Positions 1 to 54,500 of a DNA stretch of 64,000 bases are shown here, piece by piece. The notes below the pieces were generated by a model. The model saw only the letters and a list, made by a program, of their open reading frames with translations, did not search any database and was not told the DNA's origin. The stretch's first letter is position 1. Every line of letters begins with the position of its first letter. This stretch comes from Crambe crambe (lineage: Eukaryota; Porifera; Demospongiae; Poecilosclerida; Crambeidae). A program made the translations under genes and the position numbers. The stretch is taken from contig OZ004590.1 of assembly GCA_963924555.1 (NCBI GenBank), positions 2,457,001-2,521,000 on the forward strand. Reading direction: 5' to 3'.

Positions 1-42309
<42,309 letters not shown>

Positions 42310-42394
42310 TTATAAAGCTCTAAACTATATCCACCAAACTTTTTGGTGTTTCTTGAACAGAATAATTTTATAAAAGTATTTTTTTTTTCAATGA

Positions 42395-42432
42395 TTTATT
42401 TTTTGTTGCTGTTAAATCAATATTGTATTAAA
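42395..42432. terminator. Convergent poly(A) signals between EML and the RIIa gene
   Basis: AATAAA on the minus strand (42,395-42,400) serves the RIIa gene. ATTAAA on the plus strand (42,427-42,432) is the best candidate for the EML transcript. If both are used, the two 3' ends overlap by roughly 30-60 bp. Confidence 0.5.
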
Positions 42433-42457
42433 ATAATTATGTTCTGATAAAAATAAG

Positions 42458-42906
42458 TTACTTTGAAGATGAAGTGAGTTCTTGAAGAATTTCCCCTCTC
42501 TGTACCTTCGCTATTTCATCCAGCATGAACTGAAGAGGATCTTCTGGTCTCTGATATGCTATTCTTGATGTTATGTTCTGTTTGAAAGAGGATAATATTG
42601 GGTGGTTACCACTCTAGCCAAGAGGTGCTAATGAGCTGCTTAAATCATATCAGTGTCCCCTCTATATCTAATGTACTGCAGCTACAATGTTTCCATGGTT
42701 ACCTGGAAGATTTCAACAATGTGATGTTTTTCTAGATAGTGCACTGCTCGAGTGTAAGGATCTACCGAAGCGCTCTGTCCGACGGCTTGGTGACCTTCTT
42801 GTAGATTTTCCGCTATTGCTGATGCCTCCTCGATCATTTCCCGTGAAGGAACCTCGAAAGTAGCCTCGGAAAATGCCTGAAAACCTTCCTTGTCTTTGGC
42901 GGCCAT
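42458..42906 (-). CDS. Small RIIa/DPY-30-like docking-domain protein (TEX55/AK8 N-terminal type)
   Basis: Two exons, 42,703-42,906 and 42,458-42,577, with GT-AG borders in phase 0, encode 107 residues starting MAAKDKEGF. A helical N-terminal part is followed by DPYTRAVHYLEKHHIVEIFQ and, across the splice, NITSRIAYQRPEDPLQFMLD. This is the dimerisation/docking helix pair found in RIIa-like proteins; the QPEDPxxFM element is typical of adenylate kinase 8 and TEX55-like proteins. Such domains bind AKAP-type amphipathic helices, often in cilia and flagella. No catalytic domain is present. The ATG is 175 bp from the divergent gene at 43,082 and the stop is 148 bp from the EML stop. Exact orthology (TEX55 or another) is uncertain. 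Confidence 0.8.
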
Positions 42907-43081
42907 TTTCCTTGCTCTTCGTTAACTACAAGCCCCGCCCACACGTTGCACATTATAAATTCCGGATGTCAGCTCCGCCTACACACGCGCAGGAAATTGG
43001 AGCGCCTGCATAAAGGCACAGAAATCTCAAGCTCTCTATTGTTTTGCAATAGCACCTACCTCAAAAGCGACCAGCATAGCT
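42907..43081. promoter_or_regulatory. Bidirectional promoter, RIIa gene / DUF4706-like gene
   Basis: 175 bp separate two divergent ATGs. The interval is richer in CG dinucleotides than its surroundings (CCCCGCCC, ACGCGCAGG) and has no obvious TATA box near either start. It must hold both core promoters. Confidence 0.65.
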
Positions 43082-46000
43082 ATGGCTTCTACACCAGTAG
43101 GGCGCTCACCAGCAGAGAGATATCAGCCTTCCGCGCGACTGCTGAACCAGACTGCAAACACTGGGTTCTCCTATTTGACTCCGCAGGTCAGTCACCAGCA
43201 GCAGCGACACTTGCCAGCAGCCAGGAGTATCAGCTCAGATACTGGTAAGTGAGCAATAATCCCCGACAGCTATCAAGACAAAGCTGTAACATAGCCAGCT
43301 ACAGGTCCTGGATTGCAAGCTTGCTTGCAGATTTAACTTTGATGAAAAAAAAATTGCTGAAGAGTACAGTAACATCGATATTGATGACTAGCAAGTTATG
43401 CTAATTAATAATTATTATGGTTATTATTAGGTGCTGCTGGTTATAATTCTCTTCCAAGAAAGAGATGTAAGAACAAAGCTCCCAGCAACCTCTCGCAGGC
43501 GAGAAGGGACATAGTCAACAGTGCTCTCCAGGACTATCTGAAATCTCTCAATTCTATGACCCGATCAATCGTTCTTGAGACGGAAACAGTGGAAAAAGAG
43601 CACCAGTGCAACTGGACCAAACTAGACACTGCAAGAAAAGAGAATTTAGTGAATGATCATTTTGTACCAGCGGATGTCAGACTGCACTACGAAAATGAGA
43701 GGGCTGCTAGTTGCTGCAGCTTCAGTTCGGGCTGGTCCCTGGGACATGAAGCAAGTCAGGGTCAATATCCACTGTCCTACGATGACGACGAAGGATTCGT
43801 AGCAGAGAACAGACCACTCCATTTGTCACAACCCGATGACTGGGAAGAGTTGCCCGGACCTGGACTGCACCAGAGACAGCTCTCCAGGAGCACCAAGGAG
43901 CTCATGTACTCCAATAATGGCTCTTCAATGGTGCGTTGAGTGACTGCTAAGTAGAAGCTCTTAAAGCATTGATTAGCCTGAGAAGCTGAGAATCAGATAA
44001 TGCAATGGGGCATAAAAAAGAATGGGCTATATCCAAAGTGTTATCAAGAGTTTCCAACTCTTTTTGAATACCACTGAATGCATCTGATTGGACCAGTGAT
44101 GAATATAATACACTTGCAAGAAAAAAAAGGGGGATTAGCTAGATAGCAGATGTTTTGTGTGTCCAATCCTCTTCATCTGGCCAGGCCAATATTCATCAAA
44201 ATATTTGTCATAATTGATGGCCCATGAATCTTGTTGCTCTAAACCTATTGCAAGTGTGATATTTCCAAAAAAAGAAGAGCGTGGCACATTCCAGCTCTTC
44301 GTTCTGCTGCTGATTGGATGGTTCTGGGACATGCCCACCTGTGTTTGCACATAAGGCTGTGTACGACACATACATGTGACATAGTCTCACTTGGTTGATT
44401 AATATGGGCGTAATGGTATACACTATGGTCACTCCAACATGTTATTCCATTTTTCTTATTCTTTTTACGGAGTCTTGATATGATATGCTTGCTTGGAATG
44501 CATTTAATTCTCCTAGCTTAGCAATTATTATAAATAGTTCATATTTCACCATAGGATGCAAAATAGAAATACCTGCATTGACAGCCCAGACTAAAATCTG
44601 GAAAAAATGATCACTCCCATAAAAAAAATGATATTTTAGCTGAGTCCTGGGGCTAGTTCTTGATGTTAATCACAAAGATAGTTATGAGTAGCTGCACTTT
44701 GAATAAAGAAACACACATTTCTGTTTTGTCTCCTGGAGAAATCATAGTCCAGATGTCCAAATATCTTGCAGAAGGGGAAAAATAAGATAGATTAAAATTC
44801 CTATTGAATTGTTAATAATTATTAGTGGTTTAATAATTGCTTTCTGATAGGATGGCCATATTTGACATGTTTCATCCAAAAACAGGCAAAAAAAAATTAA
44901 TAACACACGAAAGGGATACTCGGAAGCACTATTTTCTTAGTGATTAAGCTCTTACCATTATGAAGCTATTGCTTTGATCAACATTCTTTTTTTCATTTTT
45001 TTTTTTTTTTTTTTGTGTGCTATAGGCTAGTGAGCGTGAAGATTTGAGTCTCTCTCAGCCATCACTCTATGGCAAATATGATGATCCAGTGGGGGTCGTA
45101 CAACCAACAAACTTTAACCGGCTTCACAAGAAACAGCTCTCGTTTCGCCCAAGCCATAAACAGCATGCAGTCAGACCTAGACAAATCCCTCAGCAGAAAT
45201 ATGTTCCTCTTCCTCTTCCTCCAGCGAGGAGTCGGCTTAATAGTGATGGGGAGAGTCCAAGGACATCAGATGAGGATTACGAAGGAGCGAGGTGGCCACA
45301 AAAGAACACAGGCCTGGGATTCCAACGCACCAAGTTACGGAGTTACAGCATGCGATCAAAGAAAACCAATACCGGTACTAATACCGGTATTAGAAATTCT
45401 GCAAATCTCAGATCGAGTGTCAGAATTAAGAATATACTCAGAACTAGTCCAGATGGGGAGGAATCAAAGTTTGATTCATCCTGCAAACCAAATTGCCGAC
45501 CAAGCCACTACCACAACTATTCTACAACTTCCAATGAAACAGACTTTGATGAGGAGATCGATATGCCCGATGAAGCCTTGATGGTGGACAACGTCCCTCA
45601 TGATAACAGCACTGACGAGACAGAGTCCAAAACAGGTTACAAACCATTCAAGGCTGTGAAGCACACCAGAGCGAGAAGGTCCTTCAGAAAAAACACACCA
45701 GAAAGGAGTCATAAAAGTTCCGAAACAAAGCCATCCAATCATTCACACTCCACATTCCTTGCACCCTCTGATGTCTCTAGGGAACCTTCCAATCTCTACC
45801 GCTCCAACTCTAAGGATAGTCTAGACATGGACAGTGTTAGCATAGCACCTTCTGACATCTCCAAGTACCCCATGGATGACGAGGACAGCGTTATTGATCC
45901 ATCCAGAATGACTCCTGATTCCATTTTATCAGTCTCTAGTTACTCATCTCGTCCAAGATCAAATGCAGGTGAAGCCTCAGTGTTCAGGAACAGCAAGGGG

Positions 46001-46441
46001 AAAAGAGGAGGTTCTCGCGTTAAAGTAGCCACTTCCGATTTTGCTGATAGACACACTCAGTTTAGGACCAATATGTTGCAGAGACAGATGGATGGTTACC
46101 AGACTTCTGCTTCTACCACTAGAGCTGTCTCTCCTGCCAGCTCCATCTCAAGCATCCCCGCACACCAGCAAGATACCAGCAGCTATCTCAAGGTGCCAGA
46201 TTTCAACTACTCTTCTAGTTCCAAACACGACTCCATTGCTGAAAGCACTACAAGCGATATGCCTCGCTCTCCTGACCCTCTCTCCCTTGCTTCCAGTCCT
46301 CCGTGCACCCCTCTCGCAGTCAACTACACCTCACACAGCGAGCTCCTCAGAAAAAGTCTAGCATCAGTCCACCACGAACACAGAGAATCCGGCTACATTT
46401 CAAGTAGTTCTGAGAGTTTTCCTGTACCAGTCCGACAATGA
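43082..46441 (+). CDS. DUF4706/C1orf198-like protein with long disordered Ser-rich tail
   Basis: Three exons, 43,082-43,244, 43,431-43,930 and 45,026-46,441, in consistent phase, give 692 residues. The N-terminus MASTPVGRSPAERYQPS is low in structure. The only recognisable globular block is in exon 2, from about residue 85: LKSLNSMTRSIV, then EKEHQCNWTKLDTARKENLV and NDHFVPADVRLHYE. It resembles the SLSPMARKIM...EWARLP...IIDRCLV block of C1orf198 (DUF4706). From there to the end the protein is Ser, Pro, Asp and Arg rich, with repeated SDVSREPS/SDISKYP motifs, and predicted disordered; it ends SFPVPVRQ. Function in animals is not established. AATAAA at 46,867-46,872 is a possible poly(A) signal. 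The gene model is firm; the family name is less so. Confidence 0.8.
43931..45025. other. 1.1-kb intron of the DUF4706-like gene
   Basis: AT-rich, ending in a poly(T) tract (about 44,998-45,014) before the acceptor. An antisense ORF at 44,135-44,371 has no recognisable domain and no supported splice partner. Confidence 0.6.
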
Positions 46442-47125
46442 TAATTAAGGTGTGTGTGCTTGCTACAAATTAATAATAGAAAGATGTTATGATTTGGGGC
46501 CCAAAAGGTATTCCTTCCTCTCGTGATACCAAATAGTGTATTATGACAAATAGGTTAGTTTGTCTTGTATGGTTTATGAGCAGTACTGCAATATTATGGG
46601 ACCTGGGAAGATGTAGAAGACCCCATAACAGCAAATTTAATCAGATACCTTTTGAGTGGGACAGCTCGAGGCTATTTTTTATTATGCCATTTGTTGGTAA
46701 CCTTACCCTTAAACTTTGAGGCCCACAGTTACAGGCATTTACTATGACTTCAGTCTATACAATACCATGTCTAATTATCATATTTCTCTCTCCAACATTC
46801 ACAGGTGTTCAATTCCGAGATATTGATTGCTGATGCTTGCAGATAGTAACAGTTAACTTTCGCTACAATAAAAACTTATGCATTACATTTCCACACAATT
46901 TAATACATCATCTTTATTATTATCAGGTCAAAAAACTTTTGTGTACTTTGTGTGTACTTGACATGTCTCCCATAATTTATTATTCATTATTCATGCACTT
47001 TATTTCCCAATGCTTCAATTGTATTATTTTTGTGCAGTATTCTGATTATTATTATTATAATGATGCCACCCTGTTAACTATTACATATAATGTACGAGTT
47101 TGTATTATGCGGTAAAGCAAATTCC

Positions 47126-47212
47126 TGGCCTCGTTCCCAGGCCTTCCTCTCTCACCGAAGAAAAAGTAAAGTTTATTCTTTGGTGAGAGAGGAAGGCCTG
47201 GGAACAAGGCTA
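47126..47212. mobile_element. Foldback MITE, TAGCCTCGTTCCCAGGC family, minimal hairpin
   Basis: Arms of about 30 bp (GGCCTCGTTCCCAGGCCTTC... against ...GAAGGCCTGGGAACAAGGC) pair with one mismatch around a 25-bp loop. GCAAATTCC on the left and GGAAATTCC on the right (2 nt past the arm) match at 8 of 9 bases, a probable 9-bp target duplication. It is the smallest of three family members in the window. Confidence 0.75.
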
Positions 47213-47994
47213 GAGGAAATTCCTGTAGGTCATGATTTACTAACTGAATATGCAGATGTTATGCAATCCTGAATAACAAGTCTACCACCTGAATAGTCTT
47301 TATTCACATGATTGTTACCCTCAAGTGCTCACCTGTCAGATTAGTCAGGGGATGATGCCATGATCTAATGGATTTGCTAGTCTGTAATTCAATAACCTAA
47401 TCCGATAATGGGAATCATGAGATGAATCTCTTCATCCTCTTGACTCTGTGGAATGTTGCTAATTAGAAAAATTAATACCTCCAGCACTTCTGAACATGGA
47501 TATAATCACGAATACATTGCTTGTGCATCCATATTATATTGCAACCATAGACAGAATCCATCCAAAACTATAATGCTACGGTAACGCGTTGTTCCCTTAA
47601 GCTTTTGCATCCATAATTGCAACCATAGACCAATGCTACTGTATAGCATCCAGAATCCTAATGCTACTGTATAGCAGATCTTTAATACAGTGATTCTTCA
47701 ACACATTATGGGAGAATAGGTAGGACTCTAATGAGATTAATTAGAGGTCTGATTGCTTTTATACCCCTCCAGACATTAAACTGGCATAAAAAATAAAATT
47801 AAGGCCTGGTATTAATTTCATGTGGTGATTATTGGATGGGATAGAATAAGGGATTAGGGAGTGTATCAAACAATACAATTGTTCAACAACAGAAGATTAT
47901 ACACGTGGCTAGATTCTATGACAGAACCAGACAGTGCCTACACACATGATCTAACCAGAGGAGAAATTATACCTCCTTGAATTACACTCTATTC

Positions 47995-48180
47995 TGTAGA
48001 GTGGAGCAGTATTTGACACTGAGCCACACAGTGGAACTTCTGTAGAGTGGAGCAGTATTTGACACTGAGCCACACAGTGGAACTTCTGTAGAGTGGAGCA
48101 GTATTTGACACTGAGCCACACAGTGGAACTTCTGTAGAGTGGAGCAGTATTTGACACTGAGCCACACAGTGGAACTTCTG
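47995..48180. repeat. Minisatellite, 46-bp unit, 4 copies, inside a decayed MITE
   Basis: The unit is CTTCTGTAGAGTGGAGCAGT then ATTTGACACTGAGCCACACA and GTGGAA, almost invariant. The ACAGTGGAACTTC words, and the sequence after the array (GGGACCTAACCTTTGACC...GTCCTCTCTTTTGGAGGTTA), match the CAGTGGAACCTCC MITE. An internal part of that MITE has therefore been tandemly amplified. Confidence 0.85.
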
Positions 48181-48574
48181 AACAATGGACACAATTGGGA
48201 CCTAACCTTTGACCTTTGCCGAGGTTGTCCTCTCTTTTGGAGGTTATATTGTATAGAGTGTACTTTTAGATAGTCCTTTCCTTTGGACTGTTCTTATCAG
48301 AGGTGAGGTTGTTTCCTCTCTTGGAAGTTAGACCAAGTGTAGATTGTCTTTTGTTTTACCCTGTCCTTTGTCACTGATCACTGTATTCATAGCCCAATCA
48401 CTTGAGTTATGCAATTACGTTGCCTTGTAGAATTCAGAAGAATGTAAATAGTTTTGATAAGTGTCTATGGTATAGTTTTTGTGGGGAGATAATACCACAC
48501 AAAAGCAAGTGATAAATTGCCAATAGAATGTTTTGAGTCACGTATAATGTTTATATTACATAAGTGCATTGTCC

Positions 48575-51500
48575 TCAGAGAGCACCAAAATGCTCTTCTA
48601 GTTTACTCAGCAGCTCTTGAGAATCAGTGTGATCTGGGTACGACTTGAGAGCAGCCTTGACTGATCTGTAGCTGGTATGCAAGTTCCCCCTCTGTATATA
48701 GAGTTGATGAGAAGAATAAGTGCATAAACGAATGTAGCATCAAGTCATCAGTAGAATGAAAGGTGTAACACAATCTTGCAATAGGATTAACTTTCATTTG
48801 AACACTCATTATTATAGCAAGTTGCACAAAGGTACACACAGGGCCATGTGGAGAGACCCCTTTGCTGAACGTTCGTCCCCCTTGAGATTAATAGCAATTA
48901 ACCTGTTGATTAAGGTGTTCCCTAAACCGAATCCCTGATATAATTCAGAGAGTCAGGCAGCCTAGCTAGGTAATACAAGTAATAGTTACGTAGCAGCTGA
49001 CCTTTTCTGCACTGGTCGCAGTGTTGTAGTGTGGCTCATAGAGTTGAGCGTTGAGGTGCTGGCTGGACTGGAAACATGCCATAGCCTGCACAAACACAGA
49101 CACACACTATTGAACTAGACAAACAAGCCATGGGAGCAATTAAAGCATAGGTATGCAATGATTGTTGTGACCACACAGAGATGGTGGGGACCAGAAAGGG
49201 ACCATTTGCTATGGAATGATGCAAGTTGATGGCACATACAGGACATGCTGTTTAGATAGGAAATAATATGGACTATAAGACCAGATGATCACCTGCTTAA
49301 TGAGCTAATAGGTTTCACCTCATAAAATCCCTCCCACCGTTTCATATCCTCATAAATCCATCTTTTCTCCACTCCTACATATTCAGTACTGTACCCCTGG
49401 GTTCTTTCCCAGCTCTAACCCTAGTCCTAGCCCTAGTTTTGTGATTGCATCCCCTGAGGAAGGCCTGTAACATCAGGCCGAAATGTCAGCTGAAAAAGGA
49501 GTATCTAGAGAAATTTTACATACCATACTCCTTTAATCAGTTTTGATCCCTACCCTGTTATACCCATCTGCTTCTCTGTCCGAGTCACTCCACTCCTAAT
49601 TAGTCCCTTCCATCCTGCTATTTTCTCCACCCCTCCCCCCGTATAGTATCCTGCCAACACATCTCTTACTTGTTGTTCCTTGCCTTTCTTTGACTCGAGG
49701 ACCCCTATGTTGTTGTAGGCCTCTGCATGGTCATTATTGAAGGTTAGAGCCAGTTTGAAACAGCGATAAGCCATGCTGTTGTCTCCAATAGCCTAAAACA
49801 GAGAGTAAGAAAGGCATTATGTACTTACCAGGGCTGCAGTAAGGGACAGGTGGACTCCCTCCCATCTTGCTATAATCATATTGAAATGCCACCTCCCACC
49901 TTCTGTTATTACTGATATGGCAATTATCCCCTTCCCTTGAAATTTTTCTTTCCGCTTAAAATAAAGAAGATTTGAATTTTTAAACAGTAGATAGGGCATG
50001 TCTCGACAGCTGAAACACCAAGGAGACAGTCAGATTGCAGGTAGTCACATACTCATAATCAATAATACTAGCTAAAGAGCTTAACTTTCACTGCTCCCAA
50101 AAGTGGCTAGGTTACATACGTATAGGTACGTAAGGGTATTATTTGATATATGGTAGCAGTGGTTGGTCAACTGGTATAGGAACTCATAGGAAATGACAGT
50201 TGCGATTCTGTTCATTAGACCATTTTGTGTACAGTGCAATATTCAAGCCTTTGAATTTCCCTTACACATGCTTATTCGAATTGCATCTATGGAATGTAAA
50301 CATAGTAACTTCATTAATCATGAGGGAAATCCACTTTATTAATAATTATGAGAAGTACAATGTGTCATATGGGACTATGAGGATTATGCTACAGACATAG
50401 ATCTATGCACTATTAGTCCACTTCAAGGTGACAGCATACAAGCATAATGTACATTATACTTGACCCACCAAAGAAACGTGTCCAAGGTTGTACCAGATGT
50501 CAGCCTGAATGTCATCAGAGGAATCAAGGAGAGCTTGCTGGAAGCAGCCCAAGGCCATGTCATAGTGCTGGGCATAGAAGCAACATAGACCCATGTTGGT
50601 GAAGATCTCTGCATTGTGGATACCCATTTGGAAAAGTCGTCTGGGAGGAGAGAAATATAAAATGTAAATAATCCACAGAAAGCATTCTATGTATGGACCT
50701 TATACTGTAGCCAACCATACAGTTGCTACATAATAGTGAATAGTAAGAGAAGTCTTGCAGTAACAGTGAAACTTTCCCTAATGCAGGAAAATCTTAATAC
50801 TCTACCCCCAATAATAATATTCTTGCTGGTCGTCCCTATGTATGCTTTATAAATGTCTTAGAGAGAACACAGTATATCATATACTGGGTTTGGCATAATG
50901 TTTGTTTTAGGTACGTATGTACCTGTAGAAGCGAAGGGCCAACTCGGGTTGCTCACAGTAGAAGTAGTGAGTGGCAATGCAAGCAATGGCTTCCACACAA
51001 ATGGCATCAAACTTGAGCACTTCCTTATAGCTCACCACTGCCGTCTCCATATCATTCAGTCCCTATAAAACATTGTCTTCCAACATTGCAATACACACAG
51101 GCTAATTCACCAAGCCAAGTTCCTAGACACTACAGGTCACCCCCAGCACAAATGGAGGGAAGAATTGGGAGGCACATGTACTTAAAGTCAATGATTCAAA
51201 CAGCAAAACAAGGGAAGGGTGTGAAAGCATTACATGGGGTGGTGGTTCCTCCCAGACTAATATTTATTGAGTAGAAATCATCTCCATGGTGTACAGGTGT
51301 TTAATCACTCATACATGTTGGGTTTCTTGTTACAGTGAGTCATAATATACATACATACATACATACATACATACATACATACAGTAGCCTATAATGCAAG
51401 GGGCTTGCACACTAGATTGGCAATGGATTGAGTATCTGGCAGATAAAGCGATAGTGATAGATTGAGTTTCTTGAGGAAACACCGATGTATTTACAAGCAA

Positions 51501-54500
51501 GGTGATAGCTCACTTCTATTCATGTATGTATGTGCGTATTAAAGGTGCAAATTTATCATTCTCAATATGAAACTCCAATCACAAAGCAATTGACCCCAGG
51601 CCATGTATGTATGTTTGTGTACACTCAGCTCTGGGAGTTTTTTTTCCCCCTTCTCAAGACATATGTACTACTTTGAAGAAATTAGGGAGTTATTACCCTC
51701 TCCATGATGCAATAAACTGTCAATAAACAATGGTAATCAGCATGAATGCCCCTTAATTAGGTCACACAAGATGTAATGCTATATACAGCCAAAGGTAAAC
51801 AAGTCCAAGGGCCAGTTAACAACCCACTGCACACTCACCTCATGTATTCTGGCAATGCTTAGCAGTAGAGAAGTGTTATTCTCAAACCTCTCCAAGCCCT
51901 GCAATTGATACAAGCATGACAGTGGTAGAGTTTTGCTAGGTTATCAAAACTTTCCCACAGTAGCTATTCTACTGAAAAAATTCCTATGTAAGTGTCAATG
52001 CAGACTCCAAATCTATCAAGTCCATAGACTTGGGAAAAATGGCCAATTTCCCCACAAGACCAATAACACTCAAATGTGAATCTAAGCATTCAGTACGATG
52101 CCTAGACTCACTTTTGAGTATTAAAAAGAATATCAGGGTAGTTGAAGGATATTCCTTACTAGATCCTCCCTACTGTGTACTCAGATTGTCATCATTGCTG
52201 TGTCATTATGAGCTATGGTAGATATGCTTAAATAATTATCATAATGAATACATGGAGATGAAGGATGAATGCTTGGCATGGCTACAGCAAAGCATTTTTT
52301 TCAATTGTTAAAGAATATAGGATGGATGGAGAGGGTCACTTAATGATGATGCTCATTCCTTCACTCTCTGGAATGAATACTACAGGTAGAGGGATATCAT
52401 CATTATGCCCTTTGGAATGAATACTACTGGTAGATCAATAAATAATTATTCTCTCTGGAATGAATAATTTGTTATAAAATGACACTAATAACTCTCTCTC
52501 TCTCTCTCTCTGGATTGATAGAGGGACAGCAAGCATATAGATGTCTGAATGTCTGAAGGTCATTCTCTGTGGAAGTACATTATTATAGCCTACCATTCTT
52601 CTACTGCCTGGAATGAAAGCTATGAATATCTTACAAATAAGGAGGGGGTTTATCACATGATGTAATCAGTGGTGGGTGCTATTCCAAGAAAACCAGATTT
52701 ATCTGCACAATAACGAACCATTACTCCCTATTATGGACTGACAGGAGATGATGTACAGTACACAGATCTCAATATCAACATTTATTTTTAAACTTTAAAC
52801 TTTGGCTCACCATACGTAACTCATGACTACAAGTGGCCATGGTCTGGAAATTTGGTGTAGATACATCCAGGACATCCCAAAAAGAGTCTGCATGCATCAA
52901 GAGATAGAGGTCTCACCTTTTTGAAGTAGTCCAAGGCATTGTTTGGCTGGTCAAGTTTGACATAGACTTTTCCAAGGAAGAGGAACATATCAATGGTGCT
53001 AAAGTGTTTGAGGGTGGACTTAAACTGAGCTTCCGCCTCACGATACATCCCTAGTCTATCACAGATAAAATTAAGACACATAATAGCAAGGACTATCCGA
53101 AAATAATTACAGAGACCCAATTTGAACTATGTAGATCATTATCCATGTCACACTAATAAGCGGCTACATATTGACTGTTGGATATTGCATGTCTGTGCAA
53201 ATAAGAGACTGCATTAGATTGTTTATAAGCTATAATATTCAGTTGGCTCCAATAGCCTAGAATATAATTATACGTATGTACCAAAAACTGATCAGACGTT
53301 TCCTTGTAAAGTGGTAAGAAAACGAAATTATATTTACTCTACATAAAAAAATCTATCATTACATCCCAGGCGTTATGATGTCTATTGTTCAGAATAATGG
53401 TGTATCTACATGTATGTCTTGAGCCCCTTATATGTGCACTATGTATGTTTTGCATAATCACTACACATTTTGATCAGGAAATTCCAGCAGTTATGTTCTC
53501 AATGGATGAGCAATTAATGGAGAAGAATGCACAAACTTCATGCCAGTGATGATCATAACAAACTGCGTGATGAATAACGCTCTACACAGTTGCATATCTG
53601 AAGGTACTGTCTCAATCCCCACCCACCCATAGTGGGTAGACAATATCCGCTGACTAACTGTTTCTAATTTCTTAAACATTGCAAGAGGAAGTATGCAATT
53701 GCAAGGACCATCAATATTACTACCATCATACCTAATCAATTTTAAAACAGTAATCAGACAAATACAGTGAGTCAGTCACCTGGTCAATTGGGGGCTTCCT
53801 CAGAAGAAAATCATTTTAAGAAAAGGTACTATATAAATTATGTATTTCCAAGCTAAACTTAAGAGATTTTTTGAGGAAGATAGTTCAAAGGTAGCATTAT
53901 ACACAGAGCTAGGTCGGGCTAATAGTGGCCCTCAGACCAAGCCAGATGCCAAATATGGAATTTGGTAATTCAAACTAGTGAAAAAGTAAGGCAATATGAG
54001 GCATCAGTACATATGAGATGGCTCAATACTACCAAAAAAATGAAAAAGGAGCTGGTATCGAATGTATGTAGGGTGGGACCATGTTCAAGCTAAAACAAAG
54101 GAAGCTATTTGGCGGTGCTGAACACTGAATCTCAATTATCACAATGAGATTACAGCTCATGCACTTGGCACCTTTGGAACATTTACCAAACTATGCAGGA
54201 GAGGTCCAAATGGAATGTAGCTCTAAAAGGCCCTACACTGAGCTCAGTCCATTGACATGTGAACACCATGCATCTAATTGATAGTGCACTGGTGTATGTA
54301 CTTCAAACAAAGGGTGGGGCTAGTGCTGTGGCAACTGCAGAAAGAAAAGCGTTACAGAACCAAAAAGTGTTGCAGAACCACATTCTCAGGAAGCTTACAG
54401 TAACATAGAGGAGAGCAAGCCTCCAACACCAGATATGATGAATATGTATTGTTGGGTGGCATATTTAAGGTTTGATTAATTTGCTTTTATGTTGTCAAGG

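Larger units (their letters stand above)
46442..48574. other. Intergenic spacer between two convergent genes
   Basis: It lies between the 3' ends of the DUF4706-like gene (+) and TTC8 (-). It holds a probable poly(A) signal (46,867), a small hairpin MITE (47,126-47,212) and a 46-bp minisatellite (47,995-48,180). The remainder is AT-rich with no supported gene. Confidence 0.7.

Noticed and set aside
44135..44371. Antisense ORF in the DUF4706-like intron as a gene or transposase fragment
   Set aside because: No recognisable motif, no clear splice partners and no start context; kept only as an intron note.
47951..48194. Repetitive ORFs on the minus strand
   Set aside because: All frames are open because of the 46-bp minisatellite; no promoter or domain.
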